A stretch of 64,000 bases of DNA from Chloroflexota bacterium. Its GTDB lineage: Bacteria; Chloroflexota; Dehalococcoidia; Lucifugimonadales; UBA826. Within the stretch, counting starts at the first letter, position 1. Every line of letters starts with the position of its first letter. Below the pieces are notes generated by a model. It saw only the letters and a program-made list of their open reading frames with translations. It had not been told where the DNA came from and did no database searches. Below, one piece after another: positions 17,549 to 25,911 of this stretch. The stretch spans positions 1 to 64,000 of the forward strand of contig PBKS01000015.1 in the NCBI GenBank assembly GCA_002722155.1. The letters run 5' to 3'. The position numbers and the translations under genes were made by a program.

Positions 17549-18043
17549 CTAACTATATTCCGCTCCCAATAAACAAGCTACTGGCTTTCGAGTCCGTTCC
17601 GCTTCTTCAAAAGCATCACTTATCCTACCTACATCATCATTAGATTCGATCAAATAATAATTGATTCCATATGCGTGCAATATCGGCTCTGTAAAACGGG
17701 CGGCAGAATCTTTAGTTATTCCGTGTCTAGTCCAACCCCTATAACCAATCATCATTACAAGAGGGAACTCCAGATCTATTCCTAAACCACGAATAGAATC
17801 TCCTGACTCAAACATGCCAGTGTTTTGAATCAAAACCACCGGCTTCTGGCCACCGACCCATATGCCCGCTGCTATTGCCATCGATTCCCCTTCTCTACAC
17901 ACTGGGACTATTTTCAATCCCTCTTCCCTAGTCATCAACTCATACATGAAATTCGTTTCACTATCTGGCAACCAAATGACATGGGTAACATCATTTTGCT
18001 TAAATTGGTCAATTATCGGTGGAGGAGTTAAAACCTGTTCCAC
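17549..18043 (-). CDS. ThDP-binding pyrimidine-domain protein (sulfopyruvate decarboxylase alpha-like)
   Basis: A 164-residue protein equal to only the Pyr half of a thiamine-diphosphate decarboxylase, like ComD of sulfopyruvate decarboxylase or the N-terminal domain of phosphonopyruvate decarboxylase. The glutamate that activates ThDP is Glu51 in VCREGESMAIAAGIWVGG. It continues with the usual VLIQNTGMFESGDSIRGLG and a MMIGYRGW strand. The PP half (ComE-like, with GDG...N) should be a separate subunit but is not next to it. It starts with GTG at 18043, with AAGG 7 nt upstream. Confidence 0.8.
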   Translation of the reverse strand: MEQVLTPPPIIDQFKQNDVTHVIWLPDSETNFMYELMTREEGLKIVPVCREGESMAIAAGIWVGGQKPVVLIQNTGMFESGDSIRGLGIDLEFPLVMMIGYRGWTRHGITKDSAARFTEPILHAYGINYYLIESNDDVGRISDAFEEAERTRKPVACLLGAEYS

Positions 18044-18103
18044 TAGACAACCTTTTCCTTCAAAAATAAATAATTTCTAGCTAATTGCATTATATTTACC
18101 TAA

Positions 18104-18886
18104 TCAAATGCTGGTCAATGACTCTCCACGCCAACTCTCCGCATCATCACTTGGTTTATACCCTAGTTGCGCTTCAGAATTACTTATATCCCAAAACCTC
18201 CATTTGTTATTGGAAACACCATAGTAAATCCCAAATTTCAATTCGTAGGGAGCTTCAATGCATTTAGAGAATAAGTTAACCAGATCATGATGGCTGAGAA
18301 GAGTGGCAAATTGCCTTTGATTTGTTGGTTTCCCTTCGATGTTTAGGGTTCCTATACGGACTGACAGTGAACTTAAACCATATTGATCTGAATAAAATCG
18401 TCCTGCTGCCTCACCAAAGGCTTTGGCAATTCCATAAGGACCGTCAGGTCTAACTGGCATTTCAGTCGTAACCAAGGGAATAGAATCAGACTCAAGGCCA
18501 GTATAATCACCGTTCACTATTTTTTTATACGGATCATCCGTTTCATACATACCAGTAGCATGGTTTGAGCTTGCAAATATAACTCTTTTCACGCCGCAAA
18601 TTTTTGCTGCTTCCAAGGCATTCGCTGTACATCTCAAATTAACATCATGAATGACATCCCATTCACTAAACTGACTAGGATTACTAGCAAGGTCTATTAC
18701 CGTATCAATACCCGAAAAAGCCGGCAGTATTTCCTCAATATCAGAACAATCAGCCTTTAGAGTAGGGACCAGTTTAGATTCTATTAAATCTACCCCTGAC
18801 ACTTCATGATCTTTTTTTAATGATGCTGCCAATACGGTACCTACTAAACCAGATACTCCAGTAATTAAAATTCTTTTTTTTACCAT
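18104..18886 (-). CDS. NAD-dependent epimerase/dehydratase (uronate dehydrogenase-like)
   Basis: A 260-residue extended SDR. It has the N-terminal ILITGVSGLVG (6-16), VIDLAS (64-68), and FASSNHATGMY followed by YGIAK (Tyr151, Lys155) with a preceding RPDGP. SSNHATG and the RPDGPYG context resemble uronate dehydrogenase/Gal-epimerase relatives. GGAGG lies 9 nt before the ATG. It has the same direction as the ThDP half-enzyme gene 60 bp downstream, so the two may be co-transcribed. Confidence 0.85.
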   Translation of the reverse strand: MVKKRILITGVSGLVGTVLAASLKKDHEVSGVDLIESKLVPTLKADCSDIEEILPAFSGIDTVIDLASNPSQFSEWDVIHDVNLRCTANALEAAKICGVKRVIFASSNHATGMYETDDPYKKIVNGDYTGLESDSIPLVTTEMPVRPDGPYGIAKAFGEAAGRFYSDQYGLSSLSVRIGTLNIEGKPTNQRQFATLLSHHDLVNLFSKCIEAPYELKFGIYYGVSNNKWRFWDISNSEAQLGYKPSDDAESWRGESLTSI

Positions 18887-19143
18887 TTCCTACAACCTCC
18901 GGGAATACGATTGTAATAAAGAAGACCCCTAAATCACCAATATAACCTTTTGAAAGAGATAATTTCAGATTAGCAGACCTTTCAAAACATGATTTTGGTC
19001 CAGTCAAACATTTAAATTAGGGATTTAGGGGTGTTCGGATAACGGAATGATATATATAATTCCGAAACTTTCTGAATTAGATTCTCCAAACAGACGGTTT
19101 GGCAGAGTCTGAAAAATTACCGATATTTAAGAGGTGCAAAGTT
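18887..19143. other. Divergent intergenic region, no gene seen
   Basis: This 257-bp gap lies between the epimerase (minus) and the zinc-ribbon gene (plus). The only structure noticed is a short inverted repeat CGGAAT/ATTCCG (19043-19048 and 19059-19064) enclosing a TATAAT (19055-19060). It could be a -10 element with an operator, but no good -35 is present. Confidence 0.3.
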
Positions 19144-19287
19144 TTGGAAGCCTACTGCCTTAAGTGTAAAGGTCCACATGAAATCAAAGACCCAAAGGAA
19201 ATAACCCTTAAGAATGGGAGAGCCGCTACCCAAGGAAAATGTGGAGCATGTGGATCAAAAGTGTTTAGAATAGGAAAAGCTACGTAG
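19144..19287 (+). CDS. Small zinc-ribbon protein (DUF5679-like)
   Basis: A 47-residue protein with two CxxC-type pairs, Cys5/Cys8 (YCLKC) and Cys33/Cys36 (CGAC), around a conserved core KDPKEITLKNGRAATQGKC and ending SKVFRIGK. This is the DUF5679 pattern, a tiny zinc ribbon of unknown function found in several bacterial phyla. The TTG at 19144 is chosen because GAGGTG lies upstream at proper distance and the length then matches the family; an in-frame TTG at 19099 would add 15 residues. It sits 33 bp before the class III aminotransferase. Confidence 0.8.
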   Translation: MEAYCLKCKGPHEIKDPKEITLKNGRAATQGKCGACGSKVFRIGKAT

Positions 19288-19320
19288 TTATATAGGATCA
19301 GCGCGAAAAGGGGAGAACCG

Positions 19321-20697
19321 ATGGCAACAACAACTGCTTTATCTGGAGAAGTAATTGAAGAACTGAAGCAACAGGCTACTGAACATTTTTGGCCTCACGC
19401 CCGACAAACTAACGATATGTTTGGCGACAACGGTCTGAAACTTGTAAGTGATTCAAAGGGAGTGTGGGTTTACGACGTAGAAGGAAACGAATGGTTTGAC
19501 ACTTTATCTGGAATGTGGCTGGTTAACATAGGCCACGGAAGGAAAGAAATCGCTGATGCAGTATACGAACAGATGCAAGGGATCTCCTACTCACCGGGCG
19601 GCACCCTCACCCCTGTCACTGCGGAATTAGCCGGAAGGGTTGCAAGGATAGCCCCGGACAAAGAATCAAGGGTCTATTTTGTCAGTGGGGGTTCTGAAGC
19701 TGTCGAAACTGCCCTCAAGATGGCAAAAAATTATCAAAAGAATATAGGGGAACCTACAAGGTATAAAGTTATAAGCCGGAAAGGTTCGTATCATGGGGCC
19801 ACTCATGCCTGCATGAGTCTCGGTGGCGGGGGCATAGCAGCCCCAATTAATTATGGACCTCTGATGCCTGGCAATATCCATATAGAACAGCCAGATGCAT
19901 ACAGAGGACGATGCTGTAGCGCCGAGGGAGGCTGCACATTACAATGTGCAAAAGATCTAGAAAGAGCCATCCTTCATGAAGGACCATCGACTGTTGCCGC
20001 ATTCATTGGAGAACCTATTTCAGCAGCATCGGGTATCCATATACCTCACCCTGAATACTGGCCTACAGTACGAGCAATTTGTGACAAATACGGTGTTGTA
20101 ATGATATGCGACGAAGTCATAAATGCCTTTGGGCGAACCGGCAAAATGTTTGCCACCGAACACTGGAACGTTAAACCAGACATTACTACTGTTGCAAAGG
20201 CTCTCACGAGTGGTTACCTACCGATCGGGGCCGCAATTGCTAGCAAAAAGATCGCGTCGGCCTTCGAGGGAGATGATGACGATACATTTCGGCACCTCAT
20301 TACGTTCGGAGGAAATCCAGCATCATGTGCTGCAGCTATTGCAAACCTAGACATCATGGAAAATGAAAACATAGTTGATAACGCAGCTACTATGGGGAGC
20401 TACATGTATGAACAATTGCAGCCATTATACGACCACAAAATAGTTGGTGATATTCGTGGTGGTAAAGGACTACTGAGCGCAGTTGAACTAGTAAAGGATA
20501 GAGAAAGTAAGGAAAAGTTTGACACCGAATTCAAGTTATATGACAAACTTACGGCCATTTTACAAAAACATATGATCCTTGGCAGAGCTGGAGATACCAT
20601 ACCCATTGCACCACCACTATGTATCACAAAAAATGAGATAGATCATTTCGTATCCCAGCTTGATTCAGCTTTAACGGAAATAGAAACCCAAGTATAA
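19321..20697 (+). CDS. Class III aminotransferase
   Basis: A 458-residue fold-type I class III (omega) aminotransferase. The PLP lysine is Lys293 in VAKALTSGYLPIGA, Asp264 (ICDEVINAFGRTG) contacts the ring nitrogen, and GGSEAVETALKMA binds phosphate. GRCCSAEGGCTLQC (about 196-209) is a cluster of four cysteines in a loop, unusual for the fold. Relatives move amino groups from beta-amino acids, diamines, taurine or omega-amino acids to pyruvate or 2-oxoglutarate. GGGGAG precedes the ATG. The next gene, a FAD amine oxidoreductase 8 bp on, suggests a shared amine catabolic route. Confidence 0.92.
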   Translation: MATTTALSGEVIEELKQQATEHFWPHARQTNDMFGDNGLKLVSDSKGVWVYDVEGNEWFDTLSGMWLVNIGHGRKEIADAVYEQMQGISYSPGGTLTPVTAELAGRVARIAPDKESRVYFVSGGSEAVETALKMAKNYQKNIGEPTRYKVISRKGSYHGATHACMSLGGGGIAAPINYGPLMPGNIHIEQPDAYRGRCCSAEGGCTLQCAKDLERAILHEGPSTVAAFIGEPISAASGIHIPHPEYWPTVRAICDKYGVVMICDEVINAFGRTGKMFATEHWNVKPDITTVAKALTSGYLPIGAAIASKKIASAFEGDDDDTFRHLITFGGNPASCAAAIANLDIMENENIVDNAATMGSYMYEQLQPLYDHKIVGDIRGGKGLLSAVELVKDRESKEKFDTEFKLYDKLTAILQKHMILGRAGDTIPIAPPLCITKNEIDHFVSQLDSALTEIETQV

Positions 20698-20705
20698 ATT
20701 CTGAT

Positions 20706-21824
20706 ATGGCACATGATGTTTGTATTGTTGGAGGAGGAATAGTTGGACTATCCTCCGCCTATTTTCTGGCCAAATCAGGACTATCTGTAAATGTCATAGA
20801 AAGGGATTCCATTGGCAGCCACGCCTCAGGATTTGCGTACGGAAGCCTAAGCCCGTTAGGTGAGGCAGGGAATGCTGAAGATATCTTACCGGAGCTAGAA
20901 ATAGCCCGAATAGGTATGGATGTGCATAACTTATTCGCAAAAGAATTAGTTGAGACCACTGGCATACAAACAGACCATCGATTTCGGCCTGCTTTAGATT
21001 TAATTTTCACTGAACCAGAGGCTGTCAAAGCAAAGGAACAAGTCGAATGGAGAGCAGACGAAAAGGGATACAAGGTCGAATGGCTCAGCAGCGATGAAGC
21101 TTTAAAAGTCATACCTCATATCTCTAATGAAATTTTAGGTGCTGTTCATACAGAGGGGGTCGCTGACATAGAACCATATAAATTGATGTTAGCGTTGACA
21201 CAAGGCTGTGAACTGCTGGGAGTCAATATCAGCCATGGAAACGTGATAAATGTGGTACGTAACGGATCTGAACTTCAGGTAACCACAGAAAGTGGTTCTG
21301 TTGCTTGCAAAAATGTGGTCTTGGCCATGGGGCCTTGGATGATTAATACAGCGGATTGGTTAGGTATAGACGTACCAATAAAACCTTTAAAAGGTCAGAT
21401 AGTCAGACTTAATTCCCCTAATGTCGACATTACATGTTCTGTTGGATGGAACGGAAATTATGCATGTACAAAGCCAGATGGTCTTCTGTGGGCCGGCACG
21501 ACCGAAGAAGACGTTGGCTTCGATGACAAACCAACAACAGCTGGCCGAGACCTAGTTATCCAAGCCCTGACAAAGATGATCCCACATTTGGAAGAGGCCA
21601 CCCTTGTGCAACATACAGCTTGCTTGAGACCACTTCCAATAGATGGCAAAATTATTTTAGGTCCAATTGCAAACGATGAAAATATTTTTTTAGCTACAGG
21701 TACAGGCAGAAAGGGTATTTTACTCGGTCCGGCTATGGGCACCATAATCTCACAACTTATAACAGGCCATAATCCAAAAATTGACATAACTTCTTTTAGT
21801 CCGTCGCGGTTCCAAAATGTTTAA
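20706..21824 (+). CDS. FAD-dependent oxidoreductase, DAO family
   Basis: A 372-residue D-amino-acid-oxidase-type flavoprotein. It begins at the FAD Rossmann fold (DVCIVGGGIVGLSSAYFLAKSG) and ends with ATGTGRKGILLGPAMG. The middle LRPLPIDGKIILGPI is the usual family strand before the closing motif. The gap of 8 bp to the class III aminotransferase and the lack of its own ribosome binding site indicate translational coupling. Together the two could degrade an amino acid or amine: oxidation or demethylation by one and transamination by the other. The substrate is not known. It is convergent with the NIPSNAP gene 3 bp away. Confidence 0.88.
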   Translation: MAHDVCIVGGGIVGLSSAYFLAKSGLSVNVIERDSIGSHASGFAYGSLSPLGEAGNAEDILPELEIARIGMDVHNLFAKELVETTGIQTDHRFRPALDLIFTEPEAVKAKEQVEWRADEKGYKVEWLSSDEALKVIPHISNEILGAVHTEGVADIEPYKLMLALTQGCELLGVNISHGNVINVVRNGSELQVTTESGSVACKNVVLAMGPWMINTADWLGIDVPIKPLKGQIVRLNSPNVDITCSVGWNGNYACTKPDGLLWAGTTEEDVGFDDKPTTAGRDLVIQALTKMIPHLEEATLVQHTACLRPLPIDGKIILGPIANDENIFLATGTGRKGILLGPAMGTIISQLITGHNPKIDITSFSPSRFQNV

Positions 21825-21827
21825 ATC

Positions 21828-22442
21828 TTATTGAAGCGGCGAGAAATCAAAAGGTAACAATATTTTATTTTCTTGCTTGAGAGGAGCAATGCCTCCCTTA
21901 GGGGGCCATATTCCTTGCTTTATGGTCTCTGTTCTAATATTTGTCCGACTCTCCAAGGAATCATATGCCCACATGTGTATAAATTTGTTTAGATCACCAA
22001 CGTCCGAGTACCAACAACCTACCAACGGAGAATATTCCTCCCTTTTTTCGATCGCCCCACCCCATGCATCTAATACTTTGGGAATTTCGCCTGGTTTATA
22101 CGTATAGACTCTCATCTCATATACTGGACCGATATTTTGGGGTTCAAGTGGTCTCATAAAAGGTGCTGGCAGCATAATTTCACTGTTCATATTTAAAACT
22201 ATTTCATCATTATCAGGCGGCCAATCTCCTTCTGATACAGCCTTGTATCTAGTCTCGGCTCTATGATTTGCATCATCATACGGCCATATATGCACTACTT
22301 GGTTAAGTGGCCCTATTTCCGTATACCAAAACCCTCCCAAATCAGAAAATTTCAGCCGTCCCTCCAATTTAAGCTTAGTATTTTCACCAAACTGGTCCAC
22401 CGTCCTGGGTTTGATGTCGTAGGTACGTAATTCATATATCAT
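21828..22442 (-). CDS. Protein with two NIPSNAP domains
   Basis: A 204-residue protein made of two similar ferredoxin-like (dimeric alpha-beta barrel) NIPSNAP repeats. Repeat 1 is MIYELRTYDIKPRT...GGFWYTEIGPLNQVVHIWPYDD. Repeat 2 is VYEMRVYTYKPGE...VGCWYSDVGDLNKFIHMWAYDS, starting at about 104. Bacterial NIPSNAP proteins often sit beside catabolic oxidoreductases, but their reaction is mostly unknown. The start at 22442 has GGGAG 7 nt upstream; the longer frame adds an unrelated leader. It is convergent with the FAD oxidoreductase. Confidence 0.85.
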   Translation of the reverse strand: MIYELRTYDIKPRTVDQFGENTKLKLEGRLKFSDLGGFWYTEIGPLNQVVHIWPYDDANHRAETRYKAVSEGDWPPDNDEIVLNMNSEIMLPAPFMRPLEPQNIGPVYEMRVYTYKPGEIPKVLDAWGGAIEKREEYSPLVGCWYSDVGDLNKFIHMWAYDSLESRTNIRTETIKQGIWPPKGGIAPLKQENKILLPFDFSPLQ

Positions 22443-22587
22443 GCCAATGCTCCCGCCTAAAACAAACAAAATATTCTCTTGACACAACCCTAACATAATA
22501 GAATTAAATTAAATATTAGGGTTTGTTAAGAGACCCTGAAAAGCAACGCAAATTGTTACATAGCTGAAAATCGAGGAAGGACGTGAG

Positions 22588-23574
22588 TTGAAAGTATTAA
22601 TAACTGGGGGAGCTGGGTATATTGGGAGCATGGTTAGCCATGTTTTATCAGATCACGGACATCAACCGATCATAATGGACTCTATGACCACAGGATCTCC
22701 GCAGCTAGTAAAACAGTTCCCATCATATGTTGGAGATATCGCTGACAAAAATCTGATAAAGGCTATCATCAACCAACATTCTGACCTCCAAAGTGTGGTC
22801 CATTGCGCCGGAAAAATCCTTGTGCCTGAGTCAGTTATGCATCCTGATCAATATTATTATGAAAATGTAAGCAAGTCGCTTGAACTCTTTACGAATCTAA
22901 ACTCCTTCGGAATCAACAAAATTCTATTCAGCTCCAGTGCCTCGATATATGAAGCCAACAATGGAGAAATTGTCAATGAAAATTCTCCTTTAAAGCCATT
23001 AAGCCCCTACGCTAAAAATAAGCTGGTTCTAGAAATGATATTAGAGGATTTTTGCAAGGCCTTCGGTATGAAGGCCGTTGCCTTGAGATACTTCAACCCC
23101 ATTGGGGCTGATCCGAAGATGAGATGTGGACCTGGCTTAACCAACACCTCGCACCTTCTGGGAAATTTAGTCAGGGTGGCGGAAGGAATAACAAATGACA
23201 TCAAGATCACTGGCTTTAACTGGCCCACCAAAGATGGAACAGGAGTGAGGGATTATATTCATGTCTGGGATCTAGCTCAGGCTCACATAGCTGCTTTGGA
23301 ATTTTTGGATTCTACATTTCCTTCCGAATCCAATTTTGAAAAAATAAATGTTGGCGGCGGGAATCCCACGACTGTATTGGAATTCATAGAAATTTTTGAG
23401 GAAGTATATGGCAGTCAAATAACGACCATAAAAGCCCCATCGCGAGCCGGGGATACAGCCGGAGCATTCGCAAGCATAGAAAAAGCTGCTGAGTTGCTGA
23501 ATTGGACCCCAAGAATGTCTCTAGAGCAAGGTATAGCCGACACCATAAAATGGCACAGAAAAATGAATGGATAA
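22588..23574 (+). CDS. galE: UDP-glucose 4-epimerase
   Basis: A 328-residue extended SDR of the GalE type, interconverting UDP-glucose and UDP-galactose (or the N-acetyl forms). NAD site TGGAGYIG (6-13), FSSSASIYE (114-122) with the catalytic Ser, and Tyr141/Lys145 (PYAKNK) are all present, as are RYFNPIGADP and RDYIHVWDLAQAH. The start is a TTG with GGAAGG upstream; the protein then begins exactly at the first strand. The next gene starts 65 bp on in the same direction but is not functionally related. Confidence 0.93.
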   Translation: MKVLITGGAGYIGSMVSHVLSDHGHQPIIMDSMTTGSPQLVKQFPSYVGDIADKNLIKAIINQHSDLQSVVHCAGKILVPESVMHPDQYYYENVSKSLELFTNLNSFGINKILFSSSASIYEANNGEIVNENSPLKPLSPYAKNKLVLEMILEDFCKAFGMKAVALRYFNPIGADPKMRCGPGLTNTSHLLGNLVRVAEGITNDIKITGFNWPTKDGTGVRDYIHVWDLAQAHIAALEFLDSTFPSESNFEKINVGGGNPTTVLEFIEIFEEVYGSQITTIKAPSRAGDTAGAFASIEKAAELLNWTPRMSLEQGIADTIKWHRKMNG

Positions 23575-23639
23575 CCAAGGTTGCGGTATTCCTTCGATTC
23601 AGTACAATTCTGTTACCTAGTTCCCAAGGAGGAATTAAC

Positions 23640-25133
23640 TTGTCTACATTATCAAATTTAATCGCAAATCACCCAACGGGGAAAAACGCAATATTGATAC
23701 CTAATGGGCCAACTACAACATACGGCCAATTCGCTGATCAAATAGAGCGAATCTCGGAAACACTCTCCGCTGCAGGAGTAGAAAAAGGACGGACTGTCTC
23801 AATAGTGCTAGAAAACAGTCTCGATTTTATGATCACATTTCTCGCGGTGACGGGCACTGGGGCAATAGCAGCTCCTCTTAACCCAGCGTACACAAATGAA
23901 GAATTTAAATTCTACATGGAAGATACCGAATCACAATTAGTAATCATTTCTCCAAATGCGGACACTGCGAAGGATGCGGCAACCGAACTAGATATACCAA
24001 TCGCGACCGCCGTATTGGACAGTGACGGTCAGTTGTCAATATCTAAATCAGGTTCTCTATTAACCGCAAGGTCATCTGTAGAAACTCCATCAGATGATGA
24101 TATAGCTCTTTTCCTTCACACATCTGGAACTACCAGTCGGCCAAAAGGAGTTCCGCTCACTCATGGCAACCTCATGGCATCTTTAGAAAATATTGTGAAT
24201 ACCTACAGGCTTACGCAGGATGACTTAGCTATGGTGGTCATGCCTCTATTTCATGTCCACGGACTTATAGGGGTTTCATTGTCGGCTCTGAAAAGTGGTG
24301 GCAGCATGGTTATCCCCTCTAGGTTCAGTGCAGGTAGTTTCTGGAAAATACAAAAGGAAACTAACGCTACATGGTATTCCGCAGTCCCCACCATTCATCA
24401 AATATTGCTTATGAGAGCCGATGAAGATAACGCTCCTAAAGAATCCTTTCGTTTCATCCGGTCATGTTCAGCAGCCTTGGCACCTTCAGTTTTTAATCAA
24501 CTTGAGGATAGGTTCGGGGCACCGGTGTTGGAGGCCTACGGTATGACAGAAGCATCACACCAAATGTCATCAAATCTTTTACCTCCAGGGGCCAGAAACC
24601 CAGGTACAGTTGGGAGTGGCACTGGGGTGGAGATCGGTATCATGAATGAAGATGGAGTTCTTTTGGGTACCAACAAAACAGGAGAGGTAGTTATTAAGGG
24701 ACCAAACGTCACTCATGGTTACCACAACAATCCAGAGGCAAATCTAGAAGCATTTACAAATGGCTGGTTTAGGACTGGAGACCAAGGCATTTTATCTACA
24801 GAATCGATACTTACTTTGACCGGAAGACTAAAGGAATTAATCAACCGAGCTGGAGAAAAAATCTCTCCCCTGGAGGTGGATGCGGCAATCCTACAACACC
24901 CTGGGGTATCAGAGGCAGTATGCTTTGGTGTACCGGACGAAAAATATGGAGAAGCCGTCCAAGCAGCAGTAGTGATATCTTCCAGTACAACTGAAAGTGA
25001 CATTCAGGCTTTTTGCGGTCAACATTTAGCAGATTTCAAGATCCCAGACCGTGTATACATAGTGGATGAACTTCCTCGTACTGCCACTGGCAAAATTCAG
25101 CGTAGACATGTAGCAGCAAAATTTGCAGAATAA
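23640..25133 (+). CDS. AMP-forming acyl-CoA synthetase (AAE3/PCS60-like)
   Basis: A 497-residue ANL-superfamily ligase that activates a carboxylic acid with ATP and transfers it to CoA. Motifs in order are P-loop LFLHTSGTTSRPKGVPLTH, YGMTEASHQM, GWFRTGDQG, GRLKELINRAGEKISPLEVD, and the C-terminal lysine in PRTATGKIQRR. The layout and the YGMTEASHQM segment resemble the oxalyl-CoA synthetase (AAE3/PCS60) branch, but the substrate is not certain. The start is a TTG at 23640 with a perfect AAGGAGG 7 nt before it; the open frame reaches back into galE without a ribosome binding site. Confidence 0.9.
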   Translation: MSTLSNLIANHPTGKNAILIPNGPTTTYGQFADQIERISETLSAAGVEKGRTVSIVLENSLDFMITFLAVTGTGAIAAPLNPAYTNEEFKFYMEDTESQLVIISPNADTAKDAATELDIPIATAVLDSDGQLSISKSGSLLTARSSVETPSDDDIALFLHTSGTTSRPKGVPLTHGNLMASLENIVNTYRLTQDDLAMVVMPLFHVHGLIGVSLSALKSGGSMVIPSRFSAGSFWKIQKETNATWYSAVPTIHQILLMRADEDNAPKESFRFIRSCSAALAPSVFNQLEDRFGAPVLEAYGMTEASHQMSSNLLPPGARNPGTVGSGTGVEIGIMNEDGVLLGTNKTGEVVIKGPNVTHGYHNNPEANLEAFTNGWFRTGDQGILSTESILTLTGRLKELINRAGEKISPLEVDAAILQHPGVSEAVCFGVPDEKYGEAVQAAVVISSSTTESDIQAFCGQHLADFKIPDRVYIVDELPRTATGKIQRRHVAAKFAE

Positions 25134-25157
25134 TAACTATTTGAGGTGATTAATTAA

Positions 25158-25886
25158 ATGGACGAAAATAACCTATCCAAAGTAAAAGCGATGACGTTTG
25201 ACGTGTTCGGAACGGTAGTTGATTGGCGTAGTAGCGTTGCCAGAGAGATAAAGAAAATGGGTCTTAAAAAAGGATTCACCTTGGATTGGGATAAATTCGC
25301 TGATGAATGGAGATCAGGATACCAGCCCTCAATGAATAAAGTTCGGACTGGTGAACTTCCATGGACGAAAATAGACAATCTCCACAGGTTAATACTCGAT
25401 GAAATGCTCCTACGGCATCAAATTACCAACCTGACAGAAGAAGAAGCCGAATATCTCAACAGAGCCTGGCATAGGCTCGATCCTTGGCCCGACTCAGTAG
25501 AAGGTCTCACTCTCCTTAAAAAGGATTATGTAATAAGCACTCTTTCAAATGGAAACGTTGCCTTGCTGGTCAATATGGCCAAATATGGTGGTTTGCCTTG
25601 GGACACGGTTCTTTCTGCTGAAATTGCTAGACACTACAAACCAGACGCTGAAGCCTACTTGAGTACAGGGGAATATCTTGGATTTCCAATAGATCAAGTC
25701 ATGATGGTCGCTGCCCATAAAAATGACTTGAAGGCGGCCAAAAGTAACGGGATGATGACTGCTTATGTTCCTAGACCCAATGAGCATGGAACAAATACAA
25801 TTGTTGATTACGAAAAAGAAGATTACATAGATATAGTCGTGGATGATCTAATAGATTTATCAAAGAAGATGACTTCTATTAAATAA
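25158..25886 (+). CDS. HAD-superfamily hydrolase, haloacid dehalogenase type II
   Basis: A 242-residue HAD protein of the L-2-haloacid dehalogenase group. Motif I is FDVFGTVVDW (nucleophile Asp15), motif II TLSNGN (Ser130/Asn131), motif III HYKPDAEAY (Lys161) and motif IV AAHKNDLKAA (Asp190). The VFGT form, rather than DxDGT, is the signature of the dehalogenase branch, which removes halide from 2-haloacids by an ester intermediate. It may also act on other substrates. GAGGTG precedes the ATG. It follows the acyl-CoA synthetase by 24 bp. Confidence 0.88.
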   Translation: MDENNLSKVKAMTFDVFGTVVDWRSSVAREIKKMGLKKGFTLDWDKFADEWRSGYQPSMNKVRTGELPWTKIDNLHRLILDEMLLRHQITNLTEEEAEYLNRAWHRLDPWPDSVEGLTLLKKDYVISTLSNGNVALLVNMAKYGGLPWDTVLSAEIARHYKPDAEAYLSTGEYLGFPIDQVMMVAAHKNDLKAAKSNGMMTAYVPRPNEHGTNTIVDYEKEDYIDIVVDDLIDLSKKMTSIK

Positions 25887-25911
25887 TTTACTTAGTAATC
25901 AGCAGCAAAAT

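Noticed and set aside
19043-19064. CGGAAT/ATTCCG inverted repeat around a TATAAT
   Set aside because: The arms are only 6 bp, there is no proper -35, and no repeat elsewhere was noticed, so it is not listed as an operator.
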